Assembly: GCF_050908995.1 (NCBI RefSeq)
Contig: NC_135127.1
Coordinates: 10,496,001 to 10,560,000 of the forward strand
Length of the DNA stretch: 64,000 nt
Reading direction: 5' to 3'
Source of the DNA: Andrena cerasifolii
Taxonomy: Eukaryota > Arthropoda > Insecta > Hymenoptera > Andrenidae
This document shows positions 35,501 to 47,900 of the stretch, in pieces. The first letter of the stretch is position 1. Every line of letters begins with the position of its first letter. Both the position numbers and the translations under genes were made by a program. Under the pieces are notes generated by a model, which ran no database searches, was not told where the DNA came from, and worked only from the letters and a program-made list of their open reading frames with translations.

Positions 35501-35939
35501 GGAACTGGCCCGTGGAGTTCAATGCCAGCGCCTCTGCGTAACTGAAAGCACACACATACGTCGTATGAGAACAAGAGGGAATTCGTGGGTTCACGTTGCT
35601 GCGATAAGCCAGGGTCAGAGGTCTCGCCGTTCCAACACTTCAATTGATCCAAACGACGCTACGCCTTCGTATTCCGCGATTCAATGATCCGCTCCGACGA
35701 GCCTTTGTCCCTTTTTCGGCGAGCACCCGCGGAGGCCCTCGCATAAGCTCGAAAGGCTGCTGCGTTACTCACGGTAGGCTTTTGTAGCAGAGGCCAGCTT
35801 GGACGGTGCTGTTGATGGCGACGCTCTGATTCGGCCTGCCGTGATGGGAACGATGACCGCCTTTGACACCTTCGATCGCCAAAGTGTTAGCGACCAGCAC
35901 GGCTAGAATCCACGCGCACACGATCAATGATCTCCACAT
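32512..35939 (-). CDS. NimB: NimB-type secreted Nimrod protein, 13 EGF-like repeats, complete
   Basis: Coding exons (transcript order): 35939-35773, 35533-35463, 35095-34585, 33601-32512; 612 residues with consistent phases. Signal peptide (MWRSLIVCAWILAVLVANTL), a basic His-rich pro-region, then ARQDRVPRFKVDDIYYQ and the Nimrod motif LDCCDGYQR, followed by about 13 cysteine repeats up to RQRCVPAE and stop. No transmembrane segment is present, which fits the secreted B-type. Repeats 5-8 are very similar to one another (CVAPGVCNCKPGFALD type). Repeats 9-11 change to a CRxGCGxxGxCVGPxxC pattern without the usual CxPxC start. NimB proteins in flies are secreted factors acting on haemocytes and phagocytosis; that role here is inferred. 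The short exon 2 has a second possible acceptor nearby; the chosen one keeps phase with exon 3. Exon 1 has an in-frame Met at 36047, but 35939 gives the signal peptide. Confidence 0.88.
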
Positions 35940-38900
35940 GTTGAACTGGCGAGCGCATACGGACAACTGGTTTCTTATTTTCGGTGCGCGCGCGATGACA
36001 TCTCCCCCGATAACATTGACGCGGCTGGGGTCAACACCAGTTACCATCTCCTCGATTGGGCTGCGTAGTTGTTCGCAGAAATGTTTACGGATCGTCAGCC
36101 CCGCCGTGGCGAAATTGACCGAGTTCCAGGGAAATCGCTACGACGACGCACGCCTCCGTCATAGCGAAATTTTTCAACGCGACCTAGCTTCTTGGAATCG
36201 TCCAAACGGAAGGAAATATCCGTCGGGAGCTTAGCAGCCATGAACTCCGATCTTCGTGATGCAAATTCAGTGTCGACTCTAAAGGACTGGGTTAAACTGC
36301 TTCATAATTCACGGATGCCTCTCTGTTCCCTTTATTAAAATCGTAGCCAAGGGCCTCCACGTATAAAAAAATCGGAGCTACACAAATCATTGGGATAAAC
36401 CCTATACAAATCTCTGGATCCCTCGCGGTGCAAGGGAACCCGTACGGAAACGCAACGCACTCTGGCTGCGCGCGTTACCCTATCTCCCTTTCAAAGAACA
36501 GAAACGTTCCCAACATTGGGCTGGCCTGTTGCCAGTTTATGTAATCCATCGATACCACTGCTCCACAAAGGATGCAGCTCTGCGCGCGTGTGATAAAACG
36601 GCGAGGCGCGATGGTCGCTTGGTCGTCCTATTTTTAAACTACGATAAACCGAGGCTGGGGCTCGATCCCAGTGGCCAGAGGATCCACGCTGGTATCGATA
36701 TTCGATACGACGGAAACACGCCCAGGGAGAGAAAAAGGGAAACACCGGGAACGGGTCGGGCTGCTTTCTCGCACGCACGATTACGAACTGGATTCGATAA
36801 CATCGGTGCTGCAACGAAAGTGAAAATCCATCCCGGATTCGCGGCTGTTCCGATCGAGTCGTAATAGTCGAGCGACACGCAACTCTTTATCGTTGCGAAG
36901 TAGCCACGCTGCTGTTACAAACACGCGCGATTATCATGCCGCCTATCCTAATTACGAGACTATCGGACACCCTCTCCCCTCGTCGTCTTCTTCATCCTCC
37001 GCGTCAGGCTAGCGGCGATGAAAGACTCGGTCGAGCGGCGGCCAACAGATTCGTGTAACCAACTTATTATTATCGATGATGCCAGCGTGTAAGTGTAGCC
37101 TTAAGCTCTCTCGGAGCACGGCTCTTATCAGGGCTGGCTGATACGCGCACGCTCAAGTGCGAGCTCCCCGGGCGGCTCTGTGAAACGGATGGTGAAGCGG
37201 AGTGTCTTTGGGTCAATGGCGACGGCTTTGGTATTTTTCAGGGGGCTTCTGGCCGTCCGTTTGTGGACCACTGGGCTGCGCAGGGCGATCGAACGCGAGG
37301 GATTGGCGGCGTTTTGAATACCGAGGGTGTAATAATCGATGACGAAGGAGAGAAAACGGGAGTGCAAGCTTCTTTCCACATTCGCGATTATAACTAAAGT
37401 TAGCTTGAAGTAGGCTTATCGAGACTGTCTTACTGTATATGTACACTGTATCCGTGGGTGAGTTCCAGGAGGATCGATGTCAAAATTGGCACAGTTGACT
37501 AATTGGCGTTAGAAATTTTGCAAAAACTATATTTACCTCGAAACAGCCAAACATTGACATTGGCCCTTCTTCACTTTACCCAGAGATATTGCCTTCTGTA
37601 TATAGATACTGAGGCAGTTCTTTGGTGGTCTACTTTGTGGCGGATTGTAGTGTCCCAGGTATTGACTATTGGGTGAGTAAAGTTATTGTGAGCTGTGGGG
37701 TCGACCTTTACTGAGCTTGTCTCTACACATTCTCGAGACCCCATTAATTTCGAATTTCATGGAAGTTGAATAAAATTGGAGTTAGAACTCTGTTTAGGGC
37801 TACTTTCGTGGTTACTCATCTTCCACTCAGGTAGTCCCCAAGAAATAGTTCTCTCCAATCGATCCTCTCATCAACATATGTAGCTCAAAAACCGCAACAC
37901 TTCGAGTACATAGAATTATTATTCCACATTCTACTTCATTCAAATCCATGCCTACAAATTCCAACACATCAATCTCAAACACGAATCCAAATCCTCCATA
38001 CAGCGTCTCCTTCTCCGCAGTAGATTGCTACCTTCACGCACAGACCTCGAACAACTTCGTGCAAACCGACCGACTGATTTGGGCAAAATGTAATCCGATT
38101 ACAAATTATAAATTACGATTAAAATTGTGTAATTGATTACACATGATTTTCTGTAATCGTTAGTTGACCAGAATTTTGTCAACTGCCTAAATTAACGATT
38201 ACAGAAAATCATGTGTAATCAATTACACCATTACATTTTAATCGTAATTTGTAATTTGTAATTAGATTAAATTTTGCCCAGCCGTGCCGGCCGATAATGA
38301 TCGATAGTGATAAGCGACAGCAAGTCGTAGCTAGCTTGAAAAGTAAGCTCAGTGATGCTGTAACTCATCTCAAGCCACGCTCGTCCGGCGTGCAGGAACG
38401 AGGCTCGCGGTGCCCGCGGCTGACGTAAATATGCTTCGTGGGGGCTCGATGTCCGTGTGGACGTGGACAGGCCCGAGGAAAAGTTGTCTCGTCGCGGTAC
38501 ACGCCCCGCCGGATAATCTAATCGGCGGTCAGGCAAGAAGCACGCGCAGCTAACAGGGTCGTTTTTGCACGAGGAACGAGCGCAGTCACGTTCAGCCTTG
38601 CACGCTGGACCGAGAGCACGCGTAAGGTCGGAAACCAGTCCGGTTGGATTTTTCCTCGATGGCGGACGACACTCTCACATCCGCCTCTGGAGTAGCACGC
38701 GATCGTGCCGGCGAACAATGGGCACGCGAGCGCCCCGGTCGCGACAGTTGTTCCGCTCTTCCGCGGTACCCTGCTAGATTCTGTCACAGGGGGAGGAAAA
38801 GCCGATCGACACGCCTCCTTCGATCAATTAACGAAGCCGACGAGGCCGTCGATGGGGCTCCCTTTCTCTGCGCCGCACGTTCGAATGGCTGGCGTCCGTG

Positions 38901-38979
38901 ATCGATGGATAGGAATGCACGCACGCTGGTCTATCTGGAGGTTGGCGTCGATCGAGTGGTTGATTTCATCGCTGCCCGA
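35940..38979. other. Spacer between the NimA and NimB-type genes
   Basis: No coding exon recognised on either strand. It must hold the promoter of the NimB-type gene and the 3' UTR of NimA. One palindromic element (38080-38280) is listed separately. Confidence 0.5.
38080..38280. mobile_element. Palindromic foldback MITE
   Basis: A 201-base near-perfect inverted repeat. The ends are TGGGCAAAATGTAATC and GATTAAATTTTGCCCA. The inner arms, for example GTGTAATTGATTACACATGA and TCATGTGTAATCAATTACAC, also match, and AGTTGAC faces GTCAACT around a short loop. No flanking duplication was recognised. There is no ORF. Confidence 0.8.
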
Positions 38980-41900
38980 TCACGCGCTCTTGCGGGGGTG
39001 CGGGGGGCTGGATTGTAGCGGGATCTCGTCGTAAATGTGCTCCGTGGTCGCCTCCAGGTCGCTCTGCAGGCGGATCCTCGTGGACGGTGGTCGGTCGTAG
39101 TGGTCGTCCTGCGGGAAACCTGGAAAAGAGACGCTGTTGCGGCTTCAAGTGCTTCGTTGGCGGGGGCGCGTGCTCGTGGCGTTTACGTCGGTCATACTTC
39201 TTTATTTGAAGGGGTGAGCAGATGAGGGTGGGATTTAGGTACTTGTCAGTTGTTATGGTCATGGCGTGAAGTTGTGTCTGAGGTAGTGAAAGGGTTGATG
39301 ATAGTGGTGGTCGTTTAATTTGCACCCTTGCTCTTTATTTCGAATTAGAATTTTAAGACCCATGATGGTTTTGGGCGATTCCAAAGGGTCTTAACTTTTT
39401 CAGATATAATAATAATAATAATAATAATAATCCGTCTTTATTACACGTAGTAATTGGCGAGATTCAGCAATCTGCTGTTTTTAAGCCTAATCCTACAAAG
39501 TATAAACAGCAATACAAACTGCAGAATAAAGAAAATACAGAATACAAAATGCAAAAACCAAACGAAACAAAAACGAACGCATTACAGTAGGCGCGTTCAA
39601 CTTACTCTGCGTTAAAGGCTTTGATCGATAAAATTGTACAGAATACTTTAGAGATTGAATAAAAAAAAAAAACAGAACTCAGCAATTCCCGTGAATATAG
39701 TCCGAGGCAAGCTTCTTAAACGCCGCGTAAGAATTCGAAGAACTCTAATACTCTAGGGGAGTAAATTGTAGTAGTGTGCAGCAGAAATATCATTACTAAT
39801 TAATGATCTGCAGTTGAGGCATCGATACTTTCAGTGAAATGGTCGATTACACTTGAGAGTGACCAAATTATCTCGGGTCCACTGCCCGTATAAAGGAAAG
39901 AAACGGGTGCAAAGGTAGTTGGCGTTCGCGAAGCATTTCCAGAGACATATAATGAATCATCAGTGTCTTACCATGCAGATTGCCAGACACGCGGTGACCA
40001 ATAGTAGCAGCTCCATTGGTATAGATGTTCAAAGGTTCACTGTTGAGTATACTCAGCATCGTTGCAGGCTCTGAGGTCGAGGTGTAGAAGGGGCTCACGC
40101 AAATTGGGGTTACTGTAATTTCATGGAAAAAAAGAATTCATGGAAACTTACACCCTCTCCTCTATGATTCCCCTTGTTTCCGGAATCAACGATTCATCGA
40201 ATGCAGTCGGAACTGATAGTATACAGTCTAGCTTATGACACATAGACTCGTTCGATTCCCCTGAAAAGGGGAAAAGCGACGAAACCAAGCTTATCTTCCA
40301 CGAGTGATCCACGCCTCGGCCACGGTTCAAGACGATCATCAAGATAGCATTACGCGGATGAAATCGAGGTCAAGGACAGGTAGGTTTCACCCACGATAGA
40401 AGGGAAGATAATCCAGTAGACGGATGAAGAAAAGAAGGCAGATTGATACTCACGTGGAAGAGTACCAGTGACCATCGACGAAATTCTTCCCGCACTCGCG
40501 TTCTCCTGGCTCTTCATCCTTGCTTCTTCATAGGTCGAGATCCTGGGATCCAATATCTTCGAATGCATGTGCAGAACTACCACAATGATTACCATTGTCA
40601 GGCCCAAACACACGATCGACGCTACCGCAATCAGGGTGCGCTCTGAAGGATATGGACCCAGTTGCATCTCGTCTGTTCAAAATTACCATCTACTGATTAG
40701 TTATAAGTTACAAGGGTAAGATTTTGAAACAGCTGTTTGCTGAATCTCGAGCATTGCACCACAAAAAAAACAACAACTAAGTATGTATTAATCTAATACA
40801 ATCTGATGGTGTAATAAAGACTTATTATTATTATAACAATCACAGCTTTCAGTTCTATGTATTTCTACGCAGAGTATCTCAGAAATCAGTGGTCTAACTC
40901 TGCAAGACTATTTCACTCCTCTTTTAAGGGGAATACTATTTTATGAGCTAAAAATATAGCAAAATTTAGGATTTTTTTTTAAAGAAAAAAATCCAAATTT
41001 CAGATGAATCGAAACGCTGGTTTCTTAAAAAAAATCCCAAATTTTGCTATGTTTTTAGCCCAAAGAATAGGATTGATTCCTCCCTTAATTTACAATAGCT
41101 TCATTTACATTATCAGAGACGAGCTAGAGGGCCCAATTAATTTTGCCAAGACTACAGTGTGCTCAAGAATTACCTCACCTTCATCGGTGCCTGTGTGAAT
41201 ATTCTTCACGAAATCGATCTTCGACGAGGCCACGTCCCTCGGACCAACGTTATCGTTCACGTGCACCAGGAACGGAGTTTTCATCGCGAATTTCCCTCGG
41301 TCCTTCTCCAAATTCCTCCTCCGATCTGGGACAGAAACTAAGACGATCACAGGCCTGGCCGTGTTCGAGCTCGCGTCTTCCCGTGGTTGCGTCCTAATTT
41401 TAGGATGATCCAAGGTCGTGGAGGCTGTAGTCCCTGGGATGGTCGTTTTGGGAGGATTCGTGACACCGCGATCCCCGTCACTGGCTACGTTTTACAATTC
41501 ATTTCAACCTCTGTGCCATAAGCCGGCCAGAATAAACAAATTAATCTCGATTCGATCGCCTTTCTACAGTATCTCCATTTACAGCAACCTTCCTCGTGCG
41601 ATCGTTACATAAATCTATCTGTTTAACCACAGTTTCTACTTGCTCAAATATTTCACGGTGTTTCACGCGGCTTCCACCGGCCAAATGTTTGCAGCCGAAT
41701 ACATTATGTATGTAGGACCGTGGCTTTCGACCAACAGTTGCATCACACGACTAAATACCTCGAGACGAGACGAATCTACCCGCCGATTACCTTCTGTCGT
41801 GGCTTCTGTTTCCCAGATCGCGGAGGACTCCTCGTTGCGTTCAGTGGTGGTGATATCGAGAACCTCGTTGTCCTCTTCCTCCGTACTCGCGGTGATCGAT

Positions 41901-44900
41901 GTACTTTCAACGGGAACGTGGTCGTCGGCGCATCGACCAGTCTCAGGATGACACTCGTTTCGCTGGCCGCCGCAGTTGCATGTCAACGCGCAGTCTGGGC
42001 CCCAGCGGTCGCTCGGGCACGACTCATCGCACCTGCGAATAAAAAGCTGAATTACGTACCCCTGGCGAGGAAATTGCAGAGCCTCGATCATTCCAAGGCT
42101 TGCGAGACGTTGATTTCGATCGACCGGCTCCCCGCGCAGCGTTTATGCAATTCTGCGACAAAAAAGGCATACGTGGAAACCGATGAAAGTTGCCCGAGAC
42201 AATAAACAGTTTCCTTCTTTCCTCCAGCCCAGGTCTAGATTCTTCTGTCGCGTAACGCTTCGTTAAGCTTATTAGCATGCCCACGGGGTCGTCTACTTCT
42301 CGTTAATGGCACCGATAATTGCCACGCCGTGCATGATAATTGCGAGCGGCGACATTATCGAGTCAGCCTTTAAGCATGGTGGATTTAAATTCCCCCGTGG
42401 GTTTTGCTATTTAGTTGCAACTTCGGCCGCGTTCAAATGTGACACGTGTGCTCCAATTATAATGTACTTTTTGTATGAAAACGAGGTTGTATTTGCGAAA
42501 TGATTAATTGTGGAAGTAAGGACGTAGGTGACGGTGTTAATTATCCACTTGGATGATTAAATGTTAAGTAAGAATTAAGCCCACGTACTCCTCGCAGTCT
42601 TTAACCCCCTCTGTTTTCACTCAGAGAGAAATCTATACATTGTAAATGTAACCTTACGTTTTTCCATGTAATCCTGCCGGGCACACTGTATACACGCAGC
42701 GACCATTTACGGGATTGCAGTGTACGTCATCGGTGCAGTTGCATTTCTCTTTGCACTGGGGGCCCCACGTGCCTGGGGGACACGCTGCAAATAAAACGGT
42801 CCTCCTTCGTAAATGCGCCGCGTTTCCTTTCGAAGCTTAAAAAATTATCATGTTCTTCCCATAAAAATCATTAAACATCCATTAAGATAACGACTGTAAA
42901 TGCGGTGCACGTTCCTTGAAACAAATCGACGCTCCAATCTCCACTTCCCCCCATCTACTCTACTGAATTATTCGAAGCAGTTCCAAAATCGCCCCTTCAA
43001 AATGTCCCCTGCGAGATTATCAGCCCCGAATTTCCGGCAATCTTAGCAACTCTCTGACGCGTAAACGGCGTTAAAAGTGCAGGGGGGAAAAACGGGCGAT
43101 ATCGAATATCACCGATTTCGGAATCGCGAGGCGCGTTCGCGTGAAAATCATTGGCCGCTAGCACGCGTTCGCGCGATCGTGGAAGGTCGGCCCGTTTCAT
43201 CGAGCGTGAAATATATCCGGTCTGTTGCGGAGTTTCGTGCTCTCCACGGTTCGAGGTCCGCGAGGCTTCTGAAGGAAACGTATCGCCGGGCAGGCGTGCA
43301 CGATCGATCACTGTGATCTATTTTTTCGATCGTGGGAAGCGAAAGAATTGGTCGATCGCTTAACTCGAAACAGACACTCTGGTGGGTCTTTCTTTGGTTT
43401 GCTTTCCGCCCTGATCGATTAAGCTTAAGTATTTCTGGTGAGTTTAGTGTACTGTATTAAATTGGTGCATATAATGAAAATAAAATAGTATTTGGGTCTT
43501 AACTGTTTTATTTATTTCATTTTTTTTAGTTTATAGTAGAAATTGTTATTGTATCGCCACCATAAACAAAGGAACTTTTCTTTTGTCCGTGCTTGGCAAT
43601 TTCATATGCACCAACTCAATAGCTTATTGCACGTTTAATCGAGTAATACCTAAATGCTTGGTTGCTCTTCAAAATGATTCAGAAGGTAGACTCACCAGTC
43701 GCACAGTTGTCACCCAAGTAGCCAGGATCGCACTGGCACTGGTTTGGCGAGACGCAGACACCAGACAGGCATTTTTCGCATAGCGGCACGCACCTGATGT
43801 CAGTTTCATTGTCGTTGGATGAGATCATTTGGTAGCCTTCGCAGCACTCGTTCACGCTCCTGGTCTTTGACTCTGTCTGCAAAAAGTGAAACGAGATGGG
43901 CATGCAGGTTTTTCTTGGATTAAGAGTTGGGAGGAGGGACTAGCTTTATTCTTGCTGGGTCTATAGTACCTACTACTTAATCTTGAGGAGATCTGTTTCG
44001 CCTTAGAGAAGTGTAAGGTAAATAGTTCCATTGCTGAGTATAAAGGACATCTGTTTATATAAAAGAAGAAGTCCTGACTGACTGATTCATCAACGCCCAG
44101 CTCAACCCGTTTAACTTAGGAACGTGAAATTTGGAAGTTACATTGTTTTCATGATGTAGGCACCCACTAAGGAGGGACTTTTGGAAATTCCATCCCTAAG
44201 GGGGTGAAAAGGGGTAAAATATATCTTCTTGGATTCCCTAATATCTTTTAGGCTCTATTAGATATCAACTTGGTTCATACTCGCAAAGATTATCCACACA
44301 AATGCCTAAAAACCAATTTCAGGACTTTTCCCTATCCAACCCCTAAAGGGGTGAAATGTATTTTCACGGATTCCTCAAAATCTCTTAGGCCCGATTAAAT
44401 ATCAACTTGGTTTTTACTTCAAAAGGTTACCCACATAAATGACTAAATACCAATTTCAGGATTTTGCCCTAATCAACCCCTAAGGGGGTGGTGAAATGGA
44501 GTGAAATGTATTTTCACGGAGTCCTTAATATCTGTTATCATAATAAAAAATATCAGTGGTTGAGTATTAACCTGCCACCTTCAGTTAAACGATATTTCCC
44601 CCGCCATTAGATATTATTTTCTAATTCCAAGGCGCCCCTATAATACACTTACAAACGCCACTTTTGCACTTGAAGCACCCGTGTACCTCATCCAGTTCCC
44701 TGCGTCCCACAATCATCGAAATCGTGGCCAGGCATCTGCTTAATCCAAATGGAGCGCGTAATAATCGCGTATTCAATGAACCAGCGAACGTTACAAGCTG
44801 CACGCTGGATAGGGAAATGATTAGAGGGCAGAAAACTAGGCCGTGCGAGCCATCGAATGAGCCGATTTTGGCAACGGGCACGTCGAGCGTTTGGAAAGGA

Positions 44901-47900
44901 TCCCACTTCCCTCCAGAACAGGGCCATCGAGAACGAGATCCGACATGGACTCGGGATCCTAACGGCCAGCGGGGATCGAGAGTGGCCACTCGCGGTGGAA
45001 ACGAAAGCGAGAGCGATCGGGGCACGTGTAAACGTGTAACGGTTTCGTTCGTAATCCATCGTAAGTGGATACGCGCGAGAAAACCAACGTCCACGTCCAT
45101 AAATTACACGTCTATCCTTCTCTCCTCCTTCCTGCTTACGCTCTCCACTCGGATTCTGCTTCACAGATGTATGCGAGCGATCGTTTTACACGCGAACGTA
45201 TCCGTGACGGCTCTGGTTTTCCTTTTTATCTACCATCGCCTGCTCTTGGTACCGATAAACAATGGTTCGATGTCCTCTGACGTTCTCCAGCAGAATGTAG
45301 TATGGTCTGAGACAGAGATGGGCGAAATATTTATCTAAATAAAAATTTCGAAGAAAGAATAAAAGTTAAAAAAAATTATCCGTCACGCGTCGAATAAAAT
45401 TAAACCGGGTTAACTTTATTCGACCAATAATCTAAAGTTAGAGTAACTTTTATTCGATCCGTTATTTAAACAATCTTTGATTTTGTTGATGCCCAGCTCT
45501 ACTCTGCGAATGGAAAATTGTCGAAAATGAAGGGTTTTCAGTGAAACTTCTTGTAGTCACTTTTATATAGCCATTTGTGAGTAACTGTGTGTTAGTGAAT
45601 TGGGAAAATTAATTAAAACGTCATTTGGAAGTGTAGCAGCTAATTAATGACAATATCCTCCCCTTATTTTTCTCTTTGACCTAGACGTGACAGTCTTTAC
45701 CGAAAACGCTTAATAACCATTTAAAAACACAGTGCCCAATCATCGAGAACGCTTTCCGTTCATTAGACTCTTTCAGCGAACTCGGGACCACGATTAACAA
45801 ACCCAGAGAATACTGTTGCTCGCTACGCATCATTATGGACGTAATGAAGCCTTAGAGCAGCTAATTGCCTTTCAAGCTCAGCGAACCTATCAGGTTCTCC
45901 TTATCATCAGGACCCCCCTGATCAAATAAAATAAATAATCGAAACAGTAGATATAAAACGGTGATCGGCAATTTCCGTTGCAGCGAATGGTTCATCGAAT
46001 TCGCCAAGAGGATGTCGCGCGTTTTTGCACGTCGAGCATCATCCGCGACAGCGTCCGTCCTTATTACAGTGTCCCCGGGGAAGGACTTCACTCGTTAGTC
46101 GTTCGACTGGCATTATCGGCGATTCCCAGATCGCCAGGGCCGATAGAGTCGATTACCATTTACGGGTGACGTTATTCCTGCTCGGACATAATGTTGCAAG
46201 TAATACTTCCCCGTGGAGGGACTCGTTGTGCAAGTGAAATGACTCGCGAATTAATCACACCGGCTGCCATGCGACCGAAGGAATATATATCATTAAGAGC
46301 GTAGTCGAAGCGATCTAGGAGCAGCAACACAAATCCCGCGGAAGATAAAAATCCTCAAACACGATTCGATCTGGCGTGGAACGCGGAGCCGAACCCGTGA
46401 CCCCCGGGCTCCATAAATCATTAGCAATCTTTCCAGCTCCAGAGGAAACTTCTCTTAATGGGCCACACTTTTCAGACACATTCTACCAGTCATCAATCCC
46501 GTTCCATTAAGATGCTCATCGTTTCCGCGGCGATAACACCAGCCCCGACGCGAATCCAATCGGGGGCCATCGTTTCGTCGATGTGTCAATTAACGGTGTC
46601 GCTTCGCGATTAAAGCGCGCCTTCCGACATCCAGCGAAGCCCATTTAAGCGTTCCGAGGCGAGCCACCGCGTTCCAGCGCAACCAGGGAACCTCGGTCTG
46701 ATCTATCCTCCGGATCGCGAGAATGCCCCTCGTCATAGATCATTCGAGCGTCGATCGCGCGCACGCAGTCCACGCACGTAATCCTCGTCTCCCTGGTTTC
46801 CGTGTTTCTCGAATGCTCTCCATATTTTCCACCGCTGCATCGCGCGCTCTCATTCCCTTCGTTTCGTGTCTTCTCGCGGGGGTAGTTGAAGCTGTCCTCG
46901 GGCTAGAGTTTCTTTGAAATTCATACGGGGAAGCTATTAAGCCGAAGCTGAATTTAAACGAAGGGCCATTTTCCCGGGCGGAGAGGAAACAGGCGCGCGG
47001 GTCGGGTTTCCTTTTTAGTCCTTGTTCCCTGGTGATCACTGTTACTTAGGAGAATGTAGTTCGCCGGAATTACTAGCATTTGCTGTAAATTATGGGTTGG
47101 AAGCATTGGTTTTCCACGTGTAATGGATTTCTCCTGTCGCTGAAGGAAAGTAGGGGGGAATTAGGGTAAATTGAAAGTGGAGGGGAAAGTCGTACTTGAC
47201 GTCATTTTGTAGTGCGAGTTTCAATTACTTAATGCAATATTCGCTGTGGAATCCATGTGAAAGATGAACTCAGAGGTTCTGAAACTTGAATAATTTTCAA
47301 GAAAAAGCTACGAGTCTATCAAGACTTCTTTTTAAGTCTGAAAAATACCCAAGGTGAGCAGTGTCATCTGCATCCTAAAATCGTCGCTATTCTAATTTTC
47401 GATGGAACATCGAATTAAATCACCGAGATAACGTAATGAACGCTTTTTATTGCCATCGCCTCTTTCTTTATACTAAACAAAGATCAGAGATCGTTTTCGT
47501 TAACTATGTTGCATAACTGGTTTGTGTGCTGAATCAATAAAGGCACTCGGAGGTTATTATAATTAACAATGACAGTAATCATGGCGATATTTATGACACA
47601 GCCGCGGAGCAGAAAGTGGCACAGATTTACGTAACACGTTGTTCCTTCCATCGGGTTCCAATTAAATAATGCCACTTAACTATTTTCTGCGGATTCGCGG
47701 GCTCGACTCGAACGGCAGTAAATACGTAGCTGCCAAAAAGTTGTGCAACTCCGTTGTTTTCTATCGTAGAAAACATCGTTCGACCTCGAGATGTCGATTG
47801 ACGTGTTACCCCCTTTCCGTCTCTTGTTCCCTCCCTTCCAACGCTCCTCTCTTCACACTTGCTGCTTCCTGATTCCTTGGTACTTTTGAAGGGATACCTT

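Noticed and set aside
35463..35543. Alternative reading of NimB exon 2 from the upstream acceptor (reading YAEALALNS)
   Set aside because: It would end in phase 0 and no acceptor of exon 3 in that phase restores the Nimrod frame.
44621..45338. Overlapping open frames of 159 and 224 codons on opposite strands
   Set aside because: No recognisable motif; they overlap each other fully and lie inside the NimA intron.
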